28,520 nt of DNA, taken from a virus. Location: IMG/VR virus record IMGVR_UViG_3300046777_003459, positions 1 through 28,520 of that record, one strand, 5' to 3'. Of the stretch, positions 13,720-21,832 are shown piece by piece; positions within the stretch are counted from its first letter, which is position 1; every line of letters starts with the position of its first letter. The notes under the pieces were generated by a model. That model saw only the letters and a program-made list of their open reading frames with translations. It was not told where the DNA came from and searched no databases. A program made the translations under genes and the position numbers.

Positions 13720-14583
13720 TTAATAGCTGCCGCAATCAATCGTCACATCGGAGATCGTGACGAAGGAGATCGCGCCGCCAGTGATCGAAACATTGCTAGC
13801 ATCCTGCGTGGCGATGGTGCCGAGGCCGAGGTTGGTGCGGGCCGTGGCTGCATTGGCGAGATCGGAGAGGTTCGAGGCTTTGGCGAGTTTTTCACCGATG
13901 CTGGTCGTGATCGTGGTGGCGAAGTTTGCGTCCCCACCGATCGCGTCGGAGAGTTCCTTGAGCGTGTCGAGCAGGGCGGGCGCGCCGTTGACGAGGTCGG
14001 AGACCTTGGTATCGACATAGCCTTTGTTGGCGGCGTCGGTTGCGGTGGTCGGGTCGGCGAGGCTGGTGACTTTTTGGCTGTTGAGCGAAACGCTCGCAGT
14101 CGGCGCGGCCATCTGGTCGAGGCGGCTGGTGCGGACTTGGGTGTCGAAATCGCTGATCTTGGAGGCCGTGAGAGTCGGGATGTCGGCCGCGTCGAGGCTT
14201 GCGCCGGTGGTGACAAGGCCCTTGGCGTTCACAGTGACTTTGGTGTGCGTGCCAGCGGTGACGCCGCTGTTGGCCAGCGTGACGGCAATGTCTGCATTCG
14301 CGCTGCCATCAAAGCTGGTCGAGCCGGTAGCGTCCGCGCTCAGCGAGATCGTGCGGGCCGTGGCGAGCTTGGTGGCTGTGGCGGCGTTGCCCGACGAGCT
14401 GGCGGAGTCCGCGTAGGCTTTGGTGGCAAAGACTCCCTCGCCTGCCACGGCGAGTGGCGTGCCGTTTGCCTGCCCGATCCAGACGACTTTGTTGGTCAAA
14501 TCTGCGGCGAGTTCGCCGACGAGGAGGCTGTTATTTGCCGGGGTCGATGTGCCCCGCTTGATTTGGATTTTTGGTGCGGCCAT
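13720..14583 (-). CDS. Tail fibre protein with repeat motifs
   Basis: A 287-aa protein. The N-terminus (IQIKRGTSTPANNSLLVGEL) is the common RGT/GEL fibre-docking start. The middle has fibre repeats (ATATKLATARTISLSADATG, QKVTSLADPT, AANKGYVDTKV) and the frequently seen block LLDTLKELSDAIGGDANF with NLSDLANAATARTNLGLGT. It is trimeric by analogy with related fibres. ATG 14583 follows an A/C-rich leader (CCAACAACCCACACACAA) without Shine-Dalgarno. Confidence 0.82.
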   Translation of the reverse strand: MAAPKIQIKRGTSTPANNSLLVGELAADLTNKVVWIGQANGTPLAVAGEGVFATKAYADSASSSGNAATATKLATARTISLSADATGSTSFDGSANADIAVTLANSGVTAGTHTKVTVNAKGLVTTGASLDAADIPTLTASKISDFDTQVRTSRLDQMAAPTASVSLNSQKVTSLADPTTATDAANKGYVDTKVSDLVNGAPALLDTLKELSDAIGGDANFATTITTSIGEKLAKASNLSDLANAATARTNLGLGTIATQDASNVSITGGAISFVTISDVTIDCGSY

Positions 14584-14615
14584 TTGTGTGTGGGTTGTTG
14601 GTGGTTAGTGGTGAG

Positions 14616-15269
14616 TCAAAAAGTGCCAGCGTCGATGGTGCCGGGAGCCTCGGTGTAGGTGGTGCCGGTCCAGCGGTGGATGTTGCCGGTGTCAGCGGCG
14701 AAATAGAGACGGTTCAACCGGCCGGGATTTGGGAAATCGGAAAAACTCGGATATTGCGCGACAATCTGGGCAGCCTCGATGGCCTGCGCCGTGCGCAGCG
14801 GAGTCATCCACTTTTCGTTATCGGTGCCCGCGATAGCCTCCGCCTCGGAGCTTTTGCCATCGGGCATCACCTGCGGCGTGCCCTCGGTGCCGATGATCAC
14901 GGAGTTTTGGACTTCGGCTTTGAGTGTGGCGGTTCGCGTCGTCTCCCCGGGCACGGTCCAGCGGATTTCAATCAGCGCGGGGAGGGAGGCTTTGCCGGTC
15001 GAGAAGGCGGCCTCGAGGGGGGCGGTGTTTAGGTTTAGGGTGGGTGATCCCCCTGAGGCCAAAGCGAGAAAATTGGGATCGGTGAACGAGAGTTTGAGCG
15101 CGCAGGTAATGGTGGTGCCTGCGGGCATGGCGACGGCTGCGCCATTCTCGACAAAAATATACTCCAGCGGGACGAGGTCGCGGCGTTTGAGCACGAGCCG
15201 GTCGAGGGCGACATTGCTGGCCGCGCTCTTAACGAACTCGCGCTTTTTTCGATCGATGAAAAGTTTCAT
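14616..15269 (-). CDS. Tail fibre protein with docking domain (paralogue 2)
   Basis: A 217-aa protein. Residues 1-165 are clearly paralogous to the start of the 683-aa protein: FVENGAAVAMPAGT against FVEKSAIVATPTGT, PGETTRTATLKAEVQNSVI against PGEETRTSTLGVDIENSVI, and a shared NEKWMTPLR. The tail is a short domain (NRLYFAADTGNIHRWTGTTY) of a type often seen at fibre ends. It probably occupies the same kind of docking site as its paralogue. It follows a small terminator. Confidence 0.75.
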   Translation of the reverse strand: MKLFIDRKKREFVKSAASNVALDRLVLKRRDLVPLEYIFVENGAAVAMPAGTTITCALKLSFTDPNFLALASGGSPTLNLNTAPLEAAFSTGKASLPALIEIRWTVPGETTRTATLKAEVQNSVIIGTEGTPQVMPDGKSSEAEAIAGTDNEKWMTPLRTAQAIEAAQIVAQYPSFSDFPNPGRLNRLYFAADTGNIHRWTGTTYTEAPGTIDAGTF

Positions 15270-15289
15270 GCCGCTGCGACTCGCGGCGT

Positions 15290-15311
15290 GTCAAAAAGCC
15301 CTCCGAGCTTT
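15290..15311 (-). terminator. Short intrinsic terminator within fibre cluster
   Basis: Directly after the stop of the 89-aa gene, AAAAAGCTC and GGGCTTTTT can pair in a 9-bp stem (one G-T pair) around a 3-nt loop, and the T-run forms the terminator tail. A TTTTTGACA motif follows, then the 217-aa fibre gene. Confidence 0.5.
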
Positions 15312-15581
15312 TTAGAGAGCGGTCTGAGGCGGGGGCAGGGCTGCGGCGAATTCCTCGGCAGTCATCTCCTCGACGCCCTCGGCGGAGAAGCGCTCGGCGA
15401 TCGGTGCGATGGCGGCGAGGAGGCAGCGGCCCGCAAAGTCTCGCGGAGCTTGCGCGGCGGGGGCGAACCATGTCGCGGCCTGCGCGGAGGGGAATCCACT
15501 TTCGGCATCCATCTCGGCGCGGATCGCCTCGTAGGCGGAGGGGTCAGCCAGGAAGAAACGGTTCACAGCGGAATCCCCCAT
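15312..15581 (-). CDS. Small protein following the lectin fibre
   Basis: An 89-aa protein (SAVNRFFLADPSAYEAIRAEMD, PSAQAATWFAPAAQAPRDF, EGVEEMTAEEFAAAL). No family is recognised. It starts inside the last 19 nt of the 683-aa fibre gene, and its helical composition would fit a fibre assembly helper. That is inference from position only. A small terminator follows. Confidence 0.5.
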   Translation of the reverse strand: MGDSAVNRFFLADPSAYEAIRAEMDAESGFPSAQAATWFAPAAQAPRDFAGRCLLAAIAPIAERFSAEGVEEMTAEEFAAALPPPQTAL

Positions 15582-17614
15582 TTGGTGCCAAGGTAGGACT
15601 CGACTTGTTGGCGCTCGGAGGTGGTAAGGAGACGGTCGTAGGCGATGACCTCAGCGATTGATCCGGAGAGGTTGGTGCCTTGAACTATGCCTCCGGTGCT
15701 GTTGATGCGTGCGCCGAGTCGAGCGCGAACAACTTCGCGATTTGTGGCGGGAAATGTATCGACTGCGGCCGATGCGGCAACGCCGTTTAGGTAGTTTATG
15801 ATCTGCGTTCCTGTGTGCGTGAATGTTCCTATTGCAAAAGTTGACAAGATTAAATTGTTTGCAGACAACGCATCACTGCTCCCGTTTGCGGCGGATGCAA
15901 TCAATGGGATAGCCGAGCCCCGCTGCATTGCCGGAAGGTAAGTGATTATATCGGATGCCCCCGATTCAGATTCGGAAAATAACCCAGAAGTCGATTTTGC
16001 TGCAAAAATCGAAAAAACAACAAAGAGAGATTGTGCCGGGTAGCTGCGGTTATAGAGGCTATCGAGGAAATCATCCGTGCCGTCGAACGAGATTGTGTTT
16101 TTCCCGTTGAGCGAGGCGGTGGAAAGAACTGGGCGGCTGTTGACGGTGCCCTGCGTGAAATGGCGGGCGTTGGTGGAGCGGTCTTCCCACCGCGCAATGG
16201 CCGCGCCGTTGGTGGTAACAAGTGAGCCTCCAGTGGTGGCGCTATAAAGGCCAGTGGTGGCATCAAGCCACAGAGCGAGAGAAGTGAGCGAGGTAGGCGA
16301 GAAAGTGGTATCGCCGCCTCCGCCACCTCCTCCTCCGCCGCCCGAGCCTCCGCCGGTGAGGAGCGAGACGCTGCCGAGCGTGACGGCAGTGGCGGTTGTC
16401 GCGCCACTGGGGATGACGATGTAGAAAGTGGTAGGCGAGGGTGAGGATGGCAGGGCTGTGACGACTTGCATGTCGGCCACGCCGGAGCCGGTGATTTTTG
16501 TGGCGAGTGCGGAATCGAGGCCGGTGACATCTGCCCTGGCGTGGATGTGGCCCGGCTGGCTGGCGGTGTCGGCCTTCGCTCCTTGCGCGGCGCTGGCGTA
16601 GCTGCCAGCGGGTTGCTTGGCATCGAGCGCGCCTTGCAATCCAGCAATCTCAGAGACGAGGTGGGCATGTGCGGTCGGTGCGAAGGCGGCTGGCTTGTCG
16701 GAGATCGAGGCCCAGCTTGGCGCGATGTCGGCGAGGATGATGTAGGACTCGGCCGAGGTTTTCGCTCCGGTGCCTTTGTAAACATACCGCTTGCCGTCCG
16801 AGGTAATGACCACTGTGCCGGTGACGATCGAGGATTCTTGTGAGGAAGGGATGCTAGCGAGCAGGCCATTCACCACCACGGGAGCCTGCGAGGGGAGCAC
16901 GGGGATGCGGTCGATGCTCAGCGTGCCGCTTGTGATCGCGCTGGCATCGTGCGTGTGCGTGGAGGCTGCGTAGCTGCCCGCGGCTTGCTTGGAATTCAGC
17001 GCGGTTTGCAGGCCGCTGACTTCGTTGATCGGATGGGTGTGGGAGGAGGGAGGAAACGAGGCGGGTTTGCCGGTGAGCGTGGTCCAATTCACCGCCGTGC
17101 CGCCGGAGCCTCCACCGAGCGCGGCGATCGCCTCGGAGACGCGCAGAGGCGTCATCCATTTTTCATTCGAGACGCCAGCGGTGGCATCGGCGCTGGTGGC
17201 TTTCAGCGAGACCTCGGCCGCCGGGGAGCCCTCGTCGCCGAGGATCACGGAGTTCTCAATGTCTACGCCAAGCGTGCTGGTGCGGGTCTCTTCGCCTGGG
17301 CGGGAGGTCTTGACCTCGAGGTAGGCCGAGACCGAGGCGGGATCGTCGGCGAAAAGCGCCTCGAGGGCGGTCGTGTAGAGATCCAGCAGGCCGTCGGCAT
17401 CCGATAGCGCGAGGAAAGCGGTGTCCGAGAAATTGGTCTTGAGGCCAGTGGAAAAGCTCGTGCCGGTGGGTGTGGCGACGATGGCGGATTTTTCGACGAA
17501 GACGATCTCGACATCTACCTTGTCGCGGCGCTTGAGGAATAGCCGCTCGAGCGGAATGCTGGAGGCCGGACCGCGCACGAAACGGCGGGTCGCGATGTCG
17601 ATGTAGAACTTCAT
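15563..17614 (-). CDS. Tail fibre with docking domain and LamG-like lectin
   Basis: A 683-aa protein. Residues 1-165 are a docking domain shared with the 217-aa fibre. Residues 175-380 hold fibre repeats with paired histidines (HTH at 192-194 and 220-222, HAH at 316-318, HIH at 357-359), which coordinate metal along trimeric fibres such as T4 gp37. An almost pure glycine linker spans 421-434. Residues 440-683 look like a concanavalin-A/LamG-type domain (LALWLDATTGLYS, VARWEDRS-type core, ISFDGTDDFLDS, IAEVIAYDRLLT), often used for carbohydrate binding. The lectin half is more AT-rich than the rest, suggesting domain exchange. Confidence 0.82.
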   Translation of the reverse strand: MKFYIDIATRRFVRGPASSIPLERLFLKRRDKVDVEIVFVEKSAIVATPTGTSFSTGLKTNFSDTAFLALSDADGLLDLYTTALEALFADDPASVSAYLEVKTSRPGEETRTSTLGVDIENSVILGDEGSPAAEVSLKATSADATAGVSNEKWMTPLRVSEAIAALGGGSGGTAVNWTTLTGKPASFPPSSHTHPINEVSGLQTALNSKQAAGSYAASTHTHDASAITSGTLSIDRIPVLPSQAPVVVNGLLASIPSSQESSIVTGTVVITSDGKRYVYKGTGAKTSAESYIILADIAPSWASISDKPAAFAPTAHAHLVSEIAGLQGALDAKQPAGSYASAAQGAKADTASQPGHIHARADVTGLDSALATKITGSGVADMQVVTALPSSPSPTTFYIVIPSGATTATAVTLGSVSLLTGGGSGGGGGGGGGGDTTFSPTSLTSLALWLDATTGLYSATTGGSLVTTNGAAIARWEDRSTNARHFTQGTVNSRPVLSTASLNGKNTISFDGTDDFLDSLYNRSYPAQSLFVVFSIFAAKSTSGLFSESESGASDIITYLPAMQRGSAIPLIASAANGSSDALSANNLILSTFAIGTFTHTGTQIINYLNGVAASAAVDTFPATNREVVRARLGARINSTGGIVQGTNLSGSIAEVIAYDRLLTTSERQQVESYLGTKWGIPL

Positions 17615-17621
17615 TGGCGCG

Positions 17622-17951
17622 CTATTCCCTCGCGCCTGTCAAAACCTCGGGCGCGGCCGTTGCGGCCTCCCACTTCCCGAGCGGGCAGGCTTCGGTGGCC
17701 ATGCGCAATTTTGCCCAAGTGGAGCAGCCGCACTTGCGGCAACGGCCGGTGTTGTTCAGCGCGGTGGCGTCCCACTGATCGCAGGAGCGGCAGGTGGCTT
17801 CGCGCTCGGCGAGGATTCCCGGCGGGGTGGTGGAAAATCCGGATGCGGTGAATTTTTTGCCAGCCATAATGGCATCGCCAATCATTTTGTGAGTAGCTCT
17901 AAAATCTTGAATCAGATTGGGGAACTTTTCTAAAATCTCGGCGCGTGTCAT
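17622..17951 (-). CDS. Zinc-ribbon phage protein near tail tip
   Basis: A 109-aa protein whose second half holds CRSC (54-57), CRKCGC (71-76) and EACPLGKW (88-94), with Cys54, 57, 71, 74 and 89 as likely zinc ligands. The CxxC...CxxCGC...ATExCPLGKW pattern recurs in phage proteins of unknown role encoded near tail genes. The start overlaps the previous stop (ATGA). Confidence 0.65.
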   Translation of the reverse strand: MTRAEILEKFPNLIQDFRATHKMIGDAIMAGKKFTASGFSTTPPGILAEREATCRSCDQWDATALNNTGRCRKCGCSTWAKLRMATEACPLGKWEAATAAPEVLTGARE

Positions 17952-18502
17952 GAGATTGTGACGGTGAAATTAAACGGGAATTGGGTGGGGCTTGATTGCC
18001 AAGGAGGAGGCAGGCATTGCCCGTAAAAAGTAAAATCGTAAGAACCTTCTGGATTATCGCCGCTAATGAATTGATTTGGAAAATCCTCCGAGAACTGAAG
18101 CGGACAGACATCATCATACCCCATAAAGGTGAATTTGAAGCTGCCATAAGCGTAAAAACTTAAATTCCAACCACATACGCCGTTGTTTGCTCGCGAAAGA
18201 TAGGCGCCAACATTTTGTTGCAAGAAAAAACCAGGATAATCAGGAATGTAGCCACCATAAACTGCCTCCCATGAATCTTGGCAAGTTCTTATCGGGGTGC
18301 AGCATTGTGTAGGTGGGTATTGAAATTCTTCAATCAAATCCATCAAAACCGAAGAGCTCACAGAGAAGTTAAAATTTTTATTAACCGGAGGGCATTGCAA
18401 ACACGGATCGATCGGCCCACAACACGCGCACTCGACGGCGCGGGTGGTGCCGCCGTCGGTTTTGATCTTGATGGCGTTGGAAGATGTGAGGCCGAGGGTC
18501 AT
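17948..18502 (-). CDS. Cysteine-rich tail-region protein, AT-rich gene
   Basis: A 184-aa protein with clustered cysteines near the start (CACCGPIDPCLQCPP) and more later (TQCCTPIRTC, GVCGWN, DVCPLQF, GQCLPPP), and many aromatic residues (SFYAYGSFKFTFMGYDD). It is predicted beta-rich. No family is recognised. Multiple disulfides would suit an exposed tail-tip or receptor-binding part, although they would need an oxidising environment. Gene GC is about 45%, well below its neighbours. Confidence 0.55.
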   Translation of the reverse strand: MTLGLTSSNAIKIKTDGGTTRAVECACCGPIDPCLQCPPVNKNFNFSVSSSVLMDLIEEFQYPPTQCCTPIRTCQDSWEAVYGGYIPDYPGFFLQQNVGAYLSRANNGVCGWNLSFYAYGSFKFTFMGYDDVCPLQFSEDFPNQFISGDNPEGSYDFTFYGQCLPPPWQSSPTQFPFNFTVTIS

Positions 18503-18507
18503 AAGAA

Positions 18508-18620
18508 TTTAACCACAGAGGACACAGAGCACACGGAGAGAAAGGCCGAGGGCGGGTTGGGAATCCTTTTTAACATGTCTCTTCTTGGCCTCCGTGCTCT
18601 CCGTGTTCTCCGTGGTAAAA
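18508..18620. repeat. Palindromic CACGGAG/CACAGAG repeat element
   Basis: A left arm (18508-18547) of ACCACAGAG, GACACAGAG, CACACGGAG units and a right arm (18587-18620) of their complements form a long imperfect inverted repeat with a loop of about 40 nt. Such elements are dispersed between genes in many bacterial genomes. Here it separates the 89-aa and 184-aa tail-region genes and could fold into a long RNA stem. Confidence 0.75.
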
Positions 18621-18627
18621 ATCTGCA

Positions 18628-18897
18628 TCAGCATTCCTCCGTTGCGATCCATTGCAGAGTCCCGTTCACCGCGCCGAGGACATGGGTGCCGCTCCCAGGC
18701 GCGGCGGGGATTTTGAGCTTGCGGGCTTGGTGCCCGCCTTGGCCGGTGGTCTTCTCGATGAGGGAGGGATCGGCATCGAGGGCGGCGTGGACGAAGTTGC
18801 GCATGAGATCGGCCGCTGAGAGTTGGGTGGGATACCCGCCGCCGCTCGCGCTTGGCGGCGCTTTGACCTTCGCCTCGAAATCAACGGGCAGGTTCAT
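18628..18897 (-). CDS. Small tail-region protein
   Basis: An 89-aa protein (ASGGGYPTQLSAADLMRNF, VHAALDADPSLIEKTT, PGSGTHVLGAVNGTLQWIAT). No family is recognised. The C-terminus, a short strand pair ending QWIATEEC, resembles small tail-associated proteins. The start overlaps the upstream stop (ATGA). The repeat element follows it. Confidence 0.55.
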   Translation of the reverse strand: MNLPVDFEAKVKAPPSASGGGYPTQLSAADLMRNFVHAALDADPSLIEKTTGQGGHQARKLKIPAAPGSGTHVLGAVNGTLQWIATEEC

Positions 18898-19628
18898 ACT
18901 CGGAATTGAATGCTTATGTCTGAAACAAAAGATATTTTGTATTCATCAAAAGCTCCGAAATTGGTTTTGCTAAAATTGGAAACTTTTCTTGTTAAGTCGT
19001 AAAAAGCCTTCGTCGCCGAAGTCGGCGATCCGTAAACCAGGTTTCGTGGATTGTATATTTGCAAAGCATTAGCTTGGATTGTAATATCCAAGACTTTGTT
19101 TGCACTATTGCTGTATTTATAAGCCTTTACAGGCGTGACAATCGTTTGGCTCAATGTCGAATTGGCTAAGTCGACAAAATTCACCGTGGTCTGCCCTAAA
19201 AGGGCCGATGAGTCGGTCCTTTGCTGCCAGGCCTCGCTCGCTGTATTACTCGCACCTTCATTTGATAGCGGCTCCGTGTCGTTTGCTTCTGCCGCATCGA
19301 TTCTAATAGTCCCACTGACGACGGAGGTCTCTTGGCGGCCGGTGGTATTTGCGCGCCCGTAGGCGCTGACGATGAACTCGGTGAATCCATCCTCTCGGCG
19401 GCGCTCCTGCACTTCGGGGAAAATCTTCAGCCCGTCGATGCAAGGGGAGCTATCGCCATCGGGCATGCTGTTCCCGACGGCAAGGGTCGCGCGGTGGGCG
19501 GCGGATTGGCTAGTAAGGCCGAGGTAAACTTGATCCACGCGGACAAGTCCGCTGGGGAAGGTATTAACCGCCCGGCCGGGCTGGGCGATGAGGGCGGTGG
19601 GGTTCGAGGTGAAGATCGTGTAACTCAT
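18894..19628 (-). CDS. Tail protein after the tape measure (distal-tail-like position)
   Basis: A 244-aa, strand-rich protein of unknown family (FTSNPTALIAQPGRAVNTFP, VQERRREDGFTEFIVSAYG). The slot straight after the tape measure is normally held by a distal tail protein or lambda M-like factor, which is my best positional guess. The C-terminal third is strongly AT-rich (about 35-40% GC), unlike the N-terminal part. The start overlaps the tape-measure stop (TAATG). Confidence 0.5.
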   Translation of the reverse strand: MSYTIFTSNPTALIAQPGRAVNTFPSGLVRVDQVYLGLTSQSAAHRATLAVGNSMPDGDSSPCIDGLKIFPEVQERRREDGFTEFIVSAYGRANTTGRQETSVVSGTIRIDAAEANDTEPLSNEGASNTASEAWQQRTDSSALLGQTTVNFVDLANSTLSQTIVTPVKAYKYSNSANKVLDITIQANALQIYNPRNLVYGSPTSATKAFYDLTRKVSNFSKTNFGAFDEYKISFVSDISIQFRV

Positions 19629-21832
19629 TAGGCGGTGAGTGCGGCGACGGGGAGCTTGGGCTCGATTTTTTCGAGGAGTTTCTTGATTTCATCCACGACG
19701 CCCTCGAGGCCTTTCTTGGCGGTGTCGCCTTTGGCGGGTGGCTTCTGGCCATCTTGGCCGGGCTTATCCACTCCGGATTTTTTGGCGGCGATTTCGTCCT
19801 TGAGCGAGCCTTTGGCTTTCATCTCCTCGAGGCCTGATTTTTTTGGCGGCAGGTTGCTGAAGTCTTCGTAAACTCCGTTTTCACGGGCGTTTTTAATGCG
19901 GGAGCTAAATGAGGCGTTGCTTTCGCCACCGCCTTGATTCAATCCGTAATCGCTGCCGATGTCGGCCATGCTGCGTCGATCGCGGTTCTGGCCGGTGCCG
20001 CGCACGCTGGCCTCGGCTTCGTTTGCCGCAATCTTTCCGGCTGTGCGGCGGGCACCGGCGAAATTCCCGCTGGCGAGCTGGTCCTGGACGCGCTTGCCGA
20101 GCTTGCCGCCTTTGTCCACGGCATCTTTTGCCTCGGCGTCGGCGATGGATTTCATGAGCTTCGCCGACTCGCTCAGCTCTTCTTTGATTTTTTTTGAGGA
20201 GCCTTCGGCTTTGTTGAAGCTGCCAGCGATGGCCTCGGCCTCGGCGGCGGCGTTTTTTGTATTGTCCTTGGCCGCGTCCGCTGAGGTTGCTGATTTCTCG
20301 AAATCCTCGCGGAGCTTGGTGCCTGCGGCTTTTACTTCATTGAATTTCTCGGCGGCGGCCGTGGAGGTGGCTTTGGCCCCAAAGAAATCCTGATCGCTCT
20401 TACCGAGGGTGCCGACGAGCTTGTCGAACTCATTCGTGGCACGGATCGAGCCATCCACGATTTTTTTGCCGTATTCCTCGGAGGCCGCGCCGAGACCGGC
20501 GCTGATCTTGTCGAGCGCACTGCCACCGGCTTTGTCGAACGAGGATTTGAAAGTGTCGCCGCCGTTGTTCATCACGGCCGTTAGGGCGCTGTCGAGCTTG
20601 CCGCTCACGAATCCGATCGGGTCGCTCATTGCAGCCTGGAAATCCTTGGCTACTGCATTCATCACGCCCGAGAATTTGCGCGTGAAAAAATCGACGACAT
20701 TGCTGATCGCCGCGCCGAGCCAATCCTCGAAGGCGCGGATCACGCTACGGATCGCATCGATGAAAGCCTTCGCGCCATCCACAAAGACCTTGAGGATCGT
20801 GTTGCCGAGCACTCCGGAGATCACGCCAGGGAGATCAGAGGAGAAAAACGCCTTAGCGAAGCGGCCCGCGTCGATGAGCGAGTTGAGGTAGTTGTTGCCA
20901 GCGATTTTCACCCCGGCGAGGAGGCCGAGGCCGATCGCCTCGATGGCAGGCATGGGGGCCTTGAAAGCGCCAATCAGAAAATCCGCCACGCTCATCACTT
21001 GCTTCATGAGCTTTTGGCCAAAGCTGGCGGCATCAACGCCGGATAGGGAGGCCACGAAAGCATTGAGCGCGGGGAGCGCGTCCTCGAGAAACCCAGCGGC
21101 GAACTCCATGGTTTTTGCCTGGATCGCCTTGTAGTTGTCGCCCAAGTCGTCGAGCGCCTTGGCCGTGCGGTCCATCACGCCAGGCATCGAGCCGAGTTGG
21201 CCCTTCGCAGTTTCCAGTTCGCCAGAGAAATTATTGAGGAGAGGGAGGAGTTCGCCGCCGGATTTGCCGAAGACTTCCATGGCAGCGCGGGCGCGCTGGG
21301 CGGGATCGGAAATCCCGGCGATCTTTTGGGCGAAGACTTGGAGTTGCTCGGTCGGAGTTTTTCCCGCGAGGTCGCTCATCGAGATGCCGAGCGCCTGCAT
21401 CGTGGCGGTCTGCTCGGCCCCACCGGCCGCGGCCTCGGCCATGAATTTCTGCAACTTGTTAATCGTAGAGCCGACCTTGTCCGCGCCGACATCGGAGTTT
21501 TCAAACGCGCGCTGGAGCACCATCAGGCTGCCCGCCGTTTCGCCGGTGCGGGAGGACAGGTCCGTGAGCTTTCCGCCGAGGTCGATGGCTTTGCCAAACC
21601 CATCCACCACCGCGCGGGCGGCGGCGGTCGCGCCCTCGACGGCCATCATGCCTGCCTTGACGGCGGCACCGGCCACACCGGCCGCGAGGCCGATCTTTCC
21701 GAAAGAGAGGTCGAAGCCTTTGGAGGCTCCGGTTCCCTTGTTTTTCAAATCATCCAGATTGGAGGAAACGGATTTAAGAGACTTTGAAAGCCCTTCGTCT
21801 TTTGCGCCGAGTGTGACTGTTACATCGCTCAT
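19628..21832 (-). CDS. Tail tape measure protein
   Basis: A 734-aa, largely helical protein with the alanine/glycine-rich, hydrophobic-patch composition of tape measures. The start TVTLGAKDEGLSKSLKSVSS is typical, residues 120-230 hold the recurring phage segment TPTEQLQVFAQKIAGI, and apolar stretches lie around 270-330 (FLIGAFKAPMPAIEAIGLGL). It sets tail length; at about 1.5 angstrom per residue, tail length would be near 110 nm. The ATG overlaps the preceding stop (ATGA). Its position after the G/G-T frameshift genes agrees. Confidence 0.9.
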   Translation of the reverse strand: MSDVTVTLGAKDEGLSKSLKSVSSNLDDLKNKGTGASKGFDLSFGKIGLAAGVAGAAVKAGMMAVEGATAAARAVVDGFGKAIDLGGKLTDLSSRTGETAGSLMVLQRAFENSDVGADKVGSTINKLQKFMAEAAAGGAEQTATMQALGISMSDLAGKTPTEQLQVFAQKIAGISDPAQRARAAMEVFGKSGGELLPLLNNFSGELETAKGQLGSMPGVMDRTAKALDDLGDNYKAIQAKTMEFAAGFLEDALPALNAFVASLSGVDAASFGQKLMKQVMSVADFLIGAFKAPMPAIEAIGLGLLAGVKIAGNNYLNSLIDAGRFAKAFFSSDLPGVISGVLGNTILKVFVDGAKAFIDAIRSVIRAFEDWLGAAISNVVDFFTRKFSGVMNAVAKDFQAAMSDPIGFVSGKLDSALTAVMNNGGDTFKSSFDKAGGSALDKISAGLGAASEEYGKKIVDGSIRATNEFDKLVGTLGKSDQDFFGAKATSTAAAEKFNEVKAAGTKLREDFEKSATSADAAKDNTKNAAAEAEAIAGSFNKAEGSSKKIKEELSESAKLMKSIADAEAKDAVDKGGKLGKRVQDQLASGNFAGARRTAGKIAANEAEASVRGTGQNRDRRSMADIGSDYGLNQGGGESNASFSSRIKNARENGVYEDFSNLPPKKSGLEEMKAKGSLKDEIAAKKSGVDKPGQDGQKPPAKGDTAKKGLEGVVDEIKKLLEKIEPKLPVAALTA

